From contig JADHUC010000091.1 of the NCBI GenBank assembly GCA_016784735.1, forward strand, positions 1 to 37,596: 37,596 nucleotides of DNA, written 5' to 3'. The notes under the pieces were generated by a model that was not told the DNA's origin, ran no database searches, and saw only the letters and a program-made list of their open reading frames with translations. Numbering within the stretch: the first letter of the stretch is position 1; every line of letters begins with the position of its first letter. Origin of the DNA: Pirellulaceae bacterium (GTDB taxonomy: Bacteria > Planctomycetota > Planctomycetia > Pirellulales > Pirellulaceae). Both the position numbers and the translations under genes were made by a program. Below are positions 33,060-37,596 of the stretch, piece after piece.

Positions 33060-33758
33060 ATGAACTTGAAACTGCCGCCATCGTGGCGTCGAGTACTGGG
33101 CGACGAATTGTCCGAATCGTACTATCGGGAGTTACAGGCATTTGTGCGCGCCGAGCGCCGCCGACACACAGTCTATCCGCCGGTCAAAGATGTCTTTGCC
33201 GCATTCGATTTGACGCCGTTCAAACAGGTCCGAGTCCTCCTGCTGGGACAGGACCCTTATCACGATGAGGGCCAGTCGCACGGATTGTGTTTTTCAGTCC
33301 GGCATGGAGTCAAACCGCCGCCGTCTCTTGCGAACATTTTCAAGGAATTGCATGACGATGTCGGCTGTGACATCCCGAATCACGGTTGCCTGGAATCCTG
33401 GGCGCAACAGGGCGTGTTGATGCTAAACACCGTGCTCACGGTCCGAGCCCATCAAGCGCACTCGCATCGCGGCAGAGGTTGGGAGATCTTCACGGACGCA
33501 GTAATCCGCAAGGTGAACGAGAAGAGCGATCCGGTGGTCTTTGTCCTTTGGGGCAGGCCAGCCCAGAAGAAATCTCGCCTGATCGACTTGAATCGTCACG
33601 CATTGGTTCAAGCCGCACACCCATCGCCATTGTCGGCGCGGCGCGGTTTCTTCGGCAGCAAGCCGTTCTCGGCGATCAATCGCGAACTCGGCCAGTTGGG
33701 CCACAAGGTTATCGACTGGCGTCTGCCAAACCACACCGAGCTATCAAACGAGAGGTGA
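33060..33758 (+). CDS. ung: Uracil-DNA glycosylase
   Basis: This 232-residue protein has the normal length for family-1 Ung. The water-activating motif GQDPYH (residues 63-68, D65 catalytic), the uracil-binding segment GLCFSVRHGVKPPPSLANIF, and VLMLNTVLTVRAHQAHSH are present. The DNA-intercalating loop HPSPLSARRGFFGS starts at H187. All catalytic residues are intact, so it should remove uracil from DNA in base-excision repair. The protein is cytoplasmic, without a leader. It lies 24 bp after the membrane PH-like gene. A palindrome follows its stop. Confidence 0.98.
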   Translation: MNLKLPPSWRRVLGDELSESYYRELQAFVRAERRRHTVYPPVKDVFAAFDLTPFKQVRVLLLGQDPYHDEGQSHGLCFSVRHGVKPPPSLANIFKELHDDVGCDIPNHGCLESWAQQGVLMLNTVLTVRAHQAHSHRGRGWEIFTDAVIRKVNEKSDPVVFVLWGRPAQKKSRLIDLNRHALVQAAHPSPLSARRGFFGSKPFSAINRELGQLGHKVIDWRLPNHTELSNER

Positions 33759-33775
33759 AACAGGAGTCCCCGTAG

Positions 33776-33796
33776 GACGGCTCTGGCGGAGCCGTC
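33776..33796. repeat. Palindrome GACGGCTC / GAGCCGTC after ung
   Basis: An 8-bp perfect stem (33776-33783 with 33789-33796) has a 5-nt loop TGGCG. An outer AGGACG...CGTCCT pair lies around it. It starts 18 bp after the ung stop, so it may be its terminator. There is no T-run. Confidence 0.55.
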
Positions 33797-33850
33797 TGGA
33801 CGAGTCCACCAGACCCGTCCTGCTCATGAGCTCCTTTCTTCCGATCGCCT

Positions 33851-34096
33851 TCACACGTCGAGTTCAATGCCACCGGGCGACTGCGAACTCTTCTGGTCCT
33901 CGTTGGCTGCTTCGGCTAGAGCACTCCAATCCACGCTCGGCGGCACCCACGTGACCGCGCGAAGTCGCCCCGCGCGTTTATCTCGTTCCCTTTCCGACCA
34001 GCCTGCCTGAATGTGCTCGCAGGCGCGACTAATGTCTCTGAGCGTTGGCTCGTACGGTCTCCATCCCTGGCCTGAAGATGTGCGTTTCGGATTCAT
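33851..34096 (-). CDS. Small hypothetical protein, 81 aa
   Basis: I place the start at the ATG at 34096 (MNPKRTSSGQGWRPYEPTLR) because a perfect AGGAGGTG lies 6 nt before it. The frame is open further upstream, but that part is not protein-like. The protein is soluble, basic in the middle (GWSERERDKRAGRL) and acidic at the end. VTWVPPSVDWSALAEAANED is a notable segment. No family was recognised. It converges on ung; the gap between them holds one palindrome. Confidence 0.7.
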   Translation of the reverse strand: MNPKRTSSGQGWRPYEPTLRDISRACEHIQAGWSERERDKRAGRLRAVTWVPPSVDWSALAEAANEDQKSSQSPGGIELDV

Positions 34097-34102
34097 CGCC
34101 CT

Positions 34103-34110
34103 CACCTCCT
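34103..34110 (-). promoter_or_regulatory. Strong ribosome-binding site deciding a start
   Basis: On the minus strand this reads AGGAGGTG, 6 nt before the ATG at 34096. It fixes the start of the 81-residue protein against longer in-frame options. Confidence 0.75.
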
Positions 34111-34387
34111 CTCCACGCGAAAAGCGAGTCTCGAATTGCCATGGGAGGTTGGAAACTGATAGTAGTCCATTATAGCGCACAAGCCGCCGCAAAACGCCGG
34201 TTTTTTGCAGGGGTTTCTGCAGATGACGCTTTCGGCGCCCCGGCGGCCTGTCCGCAACCTACGGTGACGCAACAACTTGCGGCGAGGCGACTGGCTCGGA
34301 CCACGAGTTTCAGAGATACGTTCCAACACAAACGGTCGTGGACAGATGTGCTGATGCCACCCACAGCCAAGACTGTCCCCTCGTGAA

Positions 34388-34403
34388 ACGGAATGAATTC
34401 CGT
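34388..34403. repeat. Short palindrome ACGGAAT / ATTCCGT
   Basis: A 7-bp perfect stem (34388-34394 with 34397-34403) has a 2-nt loop. It is followed by TCTACGG. This is a further palindrome type not seen elsewhere in the window. Confidence 0.5.
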
Positions 34404-34626
34404 TCTACGGAGCCGATGCATAGATCGAGTTCAGCGCGGCACGGCTGAGCCCAATTCATGCGTCGGTTCTACAGTCAAATGGCAACTCGCTGGATTTTCC
34501 GCTATGCTAACCAGGAACACATTGGAAATGTGCCCAGATCCTAAAAGGCACGCCATTGCATTGGGGACGCCATCACGTGATTTGGTCCATCCCGCACGAC
34601 CGTCAGCATCAAAGGAGAAAGACATC

Positions 34627-35340
34627 ATGACGCGCGACCTGCGAACAGCACTGACCTGCGTTTTCGGCACGGCCTTTCTAGCTGCTGCATCCGCCGCCTC
34701 AGCCGCCGACAAACAGAACGTCGTCGAACCATTCAATGGCAAAGACCTATCGGGCTGGGTCCTGAAGCAACCTCAAGGGAGCCAGTGGGTCGCTGGCATC
34801 GCCAAGATGGATCCGGTCAATCCGCGCGAGTTGGCCGTGACCGAGCCAACCGAGGGCGAGGGGCAATTGGTCAATAAGAAAGCTCATGGCGTGGACATCT
34901 ACACGGAGCAGAAGTTTGGCGACTGTACCGTGACACTCGAACTGATGGTGCCCAAGGGATCGAATTCCGGCGTCTATCTGATGGGGAACTACGAAATCCA
35001 AGTGCTGGACAGTTTTGGGAAAGAGAAAGTCGGGGCTGGCGACATCGGCGGCCTGTATGGCGCCGCAGCCCCACTGCTGAACGCGGCAAAGGCGCCCGGC
35101 GAGTGGCAGGAGTTTGTTATCGAGTTTAGTGCGCCGCGTTTCGAGAATGGCAACAAGATTGCCAACGCCGTTTTCAAGAAAGTGACGTTGAACGGCAAGG
35201 TGATTCACGAGAATGTCGAGATGAAGGGCATTACAGGCGGAAGCATCGGCGGGGGCGAGAAGCCCACTGGGCCGCTGATGTTCCAAGGTAATCACGGCCC
35301 GGTTGCGTACCGCAATATCAAGATTGCTGTCGCGGAATAA
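34627..35340 (+). CDS. Second DUF1080 protein
   Basis: The protein has 237 residues from the ATG at 34627, with AAGGAG about 9 nt upstream. The signal peptide is CVFGTAFLAAASAASAADKQ. The DUF1080 core begins EPFNGKDLSGWVLK (about 34-47) and continues YTEQKFGDCTVTLELMVP, SNSGVYLMGNYEIQVLDSFG, DIGGLYGAAAPLLNAAKAPG and GEWQEFVIEFSAPRF. It ends LMFQGNHGPVAYRNIKI. It is clearly paralogous to the 29147 protein but belongs to the subfamily with the GLYG-type insert. Glycan hydrolysis outside the cytoplasm is the family role. A REP-like pair follows, then a dehydrogenase on the same strand, so a sugar-oxidation set is possible. Confidence 0.9.
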   Translation: MTRDLRTALTCVFGTAFLAAASAASAADKQNVVEPFNGKDLSGWVLKQPQGSQWVAGIAKMDPVNPRELAVTEPTEGEGQLVNKKAHGVDIYTEQKFGDCTVTLELMVPKGSNSGVYLMGNYEIQVLDSFGKEKVGAGDIGGLYGAAAPLLNAAKAPGEWQEFVIEFSAPRFENGNKIANAVFKKVTLNGKVIHENVEMKGITGGSIGGGEKPTGPLMFQGNHGPVAYRNIKIAVAE

Positions 35341-35349
35341 GACGCTAGT

Positions 35350-35433
35350 AAGTAGGTCCCGCTTGCCGAGCGGGATCTGGAGTTTCGAGGTTTGTCAGCA
35401 GCACAGGTCCCGCTCGGCAAGCGGGACCTACTT
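35350..35433. repeat. REP-like pair 2 (AGGTCCCGC family)
   Basis: The 29-bp arms 35350-35378 and 35405-35433 face each other with one mismatch and a 26-nt spacer. It starts 9 bp after the second DUF1080 stop. The arm sequence (GGTCCCGCTTGCCGAGCGGG in the left arm) is the same subtype as pair 3 and differs from pair 1 in the loop (TTGCCGA against CTGCCGG). Confidence 0.9.
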
Positions 35434-35484
35434 CTTCACCAGCCTCCGCTGCGTTGCGTTTAGACGATAGAAGGACCTTGAACG

Positions 35485-35491
35485 AAAGGAG
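35485..35491 (+). promoter_or_regulatory. Ribosome-binding site for a TTG start
   Basis: AAAGGAG ends 6 nt before the TTG at 35498, which makes that rare start codon credible for the dehydrogenase gene. Confidence 0.65.
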
Positions 35492-35497
35492 CAAGCT

Positions 35498-36481
35498 TTG
35501 CTCGCTGGACAAATCAGCATCCCTCGCAAAGTCGAACTGATCGACATTCCCGAGCCCACATTGGATTCTGCTCCCGGCAGCGGCGAACCGGGCGATATTA
35601 TCTTCCAGCCCGAGCTGGCCTGTCTGTGCGGCTCGGACATGCCTTTCTTCCAAGGCGGCTATCCCGAGTGCGTCCCTCAAGTCGGCCATTCGCTCCACGA
35701 GATGATCGGCACGGTTGTGGACACCAACGGCAAACGATTCAAGCCGGGTGATCGCGTGCTGGCAGTCCCCGTGTTCCAAGTTGGGCTTTTCGAACGATAT
35801 CGCGTCACCGAAGCGCGGGCCATTCCGCTGGATCCTCGCGTGCCAGACGATCACGCGGTGCTCGCTCAGCCGTTGGGAACCGTTATCTACGCGTTGCGCA
35901 AACTGCCGAACCTGCTGGATTGGAACGTGGTTGTCGTCGGCCAGGGCCCGATGGGCCAGTTGCTCTGTGCGACATTACGAAACCTGGGCGCCCGGCAGAT
36001 CATCGTGGTTGACCGGGTGGACTACCGCCTGGAGGTGAGCCGGCGCATGGGCGCCACCGCGGTGATCAACGCCGAGAAACAAGATCCAGTGGAGGCCGTT
36101 TCCGAACTGACCGGCGGAGTGATGGCGGACTTGGTGATCGAAGCGGTAGGCCACGGCGAGCAGGTATTCAACCTATGTACGGACCTTTGTCGCGAACACG
36201 GACGCATCCTCTTCTTCGGCGTGCCGCCGGCGACGATCGACGGCCTCCGTTGGCTAGACCTGTTCATGAAGAACATCAACGTCCAAACCACGGTGAATCC
36301 GGACTTCGAACGGGATTTCCCGCTGGCGATGCAGTGGATCGCGGAAGGGCGAATCGACGTGTCGCCACTGGTCACACATCGCTATCCGCTGGCCCAGATC
36401 CAGGAAGCGTTCGAGTTGTACGAACAGCGGCGCGACGGTGCGCTGAAAGTGTTCGTCGATTTCCCCAGCGGCCAGAAGTAG
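35498..36481 (+). CDS. Zinc-type medium-chain dehydrogenase, no structural-zinc lobe
   Basis: This 327-residue protein starts at TTG 35498. Catalytic-zinc motifs are visible: CLCGSD (C44) and GHSLHEMIG (H67/E68). The nucleotide fold is VVVVGQGPMGQLL (G148, G150, G153) and is followed by IIVVDRVDYRLEVSRRMGA, which fits NAD(P) binding. The four-cysteine structural-zinc loop expected near residues 90-110 is absent: FKPGDRVLAVPVFQVGLFER has no Cys. The closest relatives should be sorbitol/threonine-dehydrogenase-like MDR enzymes, which oxidise secondary alcohols of sugars. It is cytoplasmic. The stop TAG is formed by the first bases of a REP-like element. The neighbouring DUF1080 gene suggests a sugar substrate. 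Confidence 0.88.
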   Translation: MLAGQISIPRKVELIDIPEPTLDSAPGSGEPGDIIFQPELACLCGSDMPFFQGGYPECVPQVGHSLHEMIGTVVDTNGKRFKPGDRVLAVPVFQVGLFERYRVTEARAIPLDPRVPDDHAVLAQPLGTVIYALRKLPNLLDWNVVVVGQGPMGQLLCATLRNLGARQIIVVDRVDYRLEVSRRMGATAVINAEKQDPVEAVSELTGGVMADLVIEAVGHGEQVFNLCTDLCREHGRILFFGVPPATIDGLRWLDLFMKNINVQTTVNPDFERDFPLAMQWIAEGRIDVSPLVTHRYPLAQIQEAFELYEQRRDGALKVFVDFPSGQK

Positions 36482-36606
36482 GTCCCGCTTGCCGAGCGGG
36501 ACCTTCGGTTTGTTGGAGTTCACGCTTTAGCGTGCTTTTCGACGACACGCTAAAGCGTGAACTCCAACGGCAGACATCCAGGTCCCGCTCGGCAAGCGGG
36601 ACCTAC
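36476..36606. repeat. REP-like pair 3 with a different palindrome inside
   Basis: The outer arms 36478-36504 and 36580-36606 are perfect over 27 bp. Between them 36512-36534 and 36546-36568 form a second, unrelated 23-bp perfect inverted repeat (TTGGAGTTCACGCTTTAGCG core) with an 11-nt loop. The dehydrogenase stop codon (36479-36481) lies in the outer left arm. One repeat has evidently entered the loop of another. Confidence 0.92.
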
Positions 36607-36665
36607 CTTTTCAGCAGCGTCCGTTGGGTCGCCGCTAAACGAGCCGAGTGCGGTAGTACTTTCTT

Positions 36666-37541
36666 ATGAACGAGAAAGCCACGGGGCGTCTCCTGATCCT
36701 TGTCGCGGCGATCATGTGGAGCACCAGCGGCTTCTTCGTCAAATCGCCGCTGTTCGTCGATTGGCCCAGCGATATCGAAGGCATGCCCGTGCGCGGGCCG
36801 CTGCTGGCTTTCTGGCGAGCCCTCTTTGCCACGGTCATCCTTCTCCCTTTCGTAAGACGGCCTCGGTGGACGCCGTGGTTGATTCCCATGGTCCTGGCAT
36901 ATGCGGCGATGAACTACACGTTCCTGAGCGCAATGACGCTTACTACCGAAGCGAATGCCATTTGGCTGCAGCATACGGCACCCGTGTGGGTCTTCCTGGT
37001 GGGTGTCTTTGTGTTGGGCGAACCGGTTCATCGACGCGACTGGTGGCTGCTGATTTTTTGCGTCATGGGCGTCGGCATGATTCTGTGTTACGAAGTGCAA
37101 GGCCAGTCGATCGCGGGCGTGGTGTTCGGCCTTCTGGGCGGAGCGACCTATGCGGCGATCGTGTTGTCGTTGCGACACCTGCGCGAAGAAGACGGCGCGT
37201 GGCTGGTGATGCTGAACAATCTGGTCACGGCGGTGCTGTTCTTTCCTTTAGTTGTTCATTACGACATCTGGCCGATGGGGAAACAAACGCTGTATCTAAC
37301 CGGTTTCGGTATGTTTCAAATGGGATTGCCCTATCTGCTGTTCGCTCGCGGCCTGCGGCGAGTAGTCGGTCACGAAGCGTCAGGAATCGTGCTGCTGGAA
37401 CCGATCCTCGTTCCCGTGTGGGTATTCCTCGCCTGGCGACACTCGTCAACATACGAGGCGCCGCAGTGGTGGACGTTGGTCGGCGGAGGACTCATTCTGG
37501 CGGGCCTGTTGCTGCGGTACGTCGGAGGGCGGCGCAGGTAG
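36666..37541 (+). CDS. DMT-superfamily (EamA) transporter
   Basis: This 291-residue protein has about ten membrane helices in two five-helix halves, the usual EamA layout. The first half starts RLLILVAAIMWSTSGFFVK and includes FWRALFATVILLPFV, MVLAYAAMNYTFLSAMTL and WLQHTAPVWVFLVGVFVLGE. The second half begins near AGVVFGLLGGATYAAIVLSL and includes GIVLLEPILVPVWVFLAW. Family members export or import small metabolites such as amino acids, nucleotides or sugars; the substrate is unknown. The start is ATG 36666 with a weak ribosome-binding site. The stop TAG is part of a REP-like arm, as for the dehydrogenase upstream. Confidence 0.92.
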   Translation: MNEKATGRLLILVAAIMWSTSGFFVKSPLFVDWPSDIEGMPVRGPLLAFWRALFATVILLPFVRRPRWTPWLIPMVLAYAAMNYTFLSAMTLTTEANAIWLQHTAPVWVFLVGVFVLGEPVHRRDWWLLIFCVMGVGMILCYEVQGQSIAGVVFGLLGGATYAAIVLSLRHLREEDGAWLVMLNNLVTAVLFFPLVVHYDIWPMGKQTLYLTGFGMFQMGLPYLLFARGLRRVVGHEASGIVLLEPILVPVWVFLAWRHSSTYEAPQWWTLVGGGLILAGLLLRYVGGRRR

Positions 37542-37564
37542 GTCCCGGCTGCCGGACGGGACCT
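37538..37564. repeat. REP-like arm 4, single copy at the window end
   Basis: This 27-bp copy of the AGGTCCCG family (loop GCTGCCGG, two changes in the arm) contains the transporter stop codon. Its facing partner is not seen in the last 32 bp and may lie beyond the window. Confidence 0.8.
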
Positions 37565-37596
37565 TGCGGGGTGTAGCAGCATCCGTTTGCGATTCA

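Larger units (their letters stand above)
34097..34626. other. Gene-poor 530-bp region
   Basis: This region separates the small minus-strand gene from the second DUF1080 gene. No credible coding sequence was seen on either strand. It must hold the two divergent promoters; the AT-richer stretch 34480-34530 is the likeliest place for the DUF1080 promoter. A palindrome, ACGGAAT-GA-ATTCCGT, lies at 34388-34403. Confidence 0.4.

Noticed and set aside
35350..36606. Insertion sequence flanked by the REP-like arms, with the dehydrogenase as cargo
   Set aside because: The arms form local facing pairs with short spacers, there is no transposase, and the gene between pairs 2 and 3 has an ordinary start and family motifs.
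1..37596. tRNA, rRNA, phage, toxin-antitoxin or known defence genes
   Set aside because: No conserved tRNA or rRNA stretch and no matching proteins were seen on either strand by reading; short RNAs without conserved sequence cannot be excluded.

Overview
The window looks like a chromosomal segment of a planctomycete, probably a Pirellulales-type member of the Planctomycetota. The basis is gene content: a sulfatase, two DUF1080 (3-keto-glycoside hydrolase type) proteins, a PmoA-like DUF6807 protein, a DUF1559-like protein, a TAT-exported sugar isomerase-like protein, many short secreted proteins of unknown function, and several families of palindromic intergenic repeats. No rRNA, tRNA, CRISPR array, transposase or phage gene was recognised.

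Layout. (1) 1-1650: the 3' end of a beta-propeller glycosidase and two small minus-strand genes. (2) 1969-21128: a plus-strand block of eleven genes. It starts with a MoxR AAA+ ATPase, a DUF58 protein and two large membrane von Willebrand A (vWA) proteins. A large three-helix membrane protein, a secreted coiled-coil protein with a long Gly-Lys/Glu repeat, a small secreted helical protein and an NPCBM-domain protein follow. It ends with three HtrA/trypsin-fold proteins in a row. Only the first of the three keeps a full His-Asp-Ser triad. The second has lost Asp and Ser. The third has lost all three residues and carries a C-terminal alpha/beta-hydrolase domain whose nucleophile is also gone. I regard this block as the candidate system in the window: a MoxR/vWA envelope machine joined to a protease and pseudoprotease set.

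(3) 21129-25062: a nested palindromic repeat, a DUF1559-like membrane protein, a mini-secretin-like protein, a GH140/DUF4038-like glycosidase and a small double-CxxC protein. (4) 25168-27725: a sulfatase on the minus strand, diverging from a two-subunit thiamine-pyrophosphate decarboxylase of the sulfopyruvate/phosphonopyruvate decarboxylase type. (5) 27908-32333: an outer-membrane barrel-like protein, a DUF1080 plus PmoA-like pair, a TAT-exported sugar isomerase-like protein, and a 57-residue zinc-ribbon gene with a GTG start. (6) 32538-37541: a membrane PH-like protein, uracil-DNA glycosylase (ung), a small minus-strand gene, a second DUF1080 protein, a medium-chain dehydrogenase and a DMT/EamA transporter.

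The window is unusually rich in inverted repeats, more than fifteen sites of at least ten unrelated sequence types. One family (core AGGTCCCGC...GCGGGACCT) occurs as facing pairs, supplies the stop codon of two genes, and lies inside the apparent 5' coding end of the active HtrA protease. Functional links between genes are inferred from adjacency, overlapping starts and family knowledge. No database search was run.
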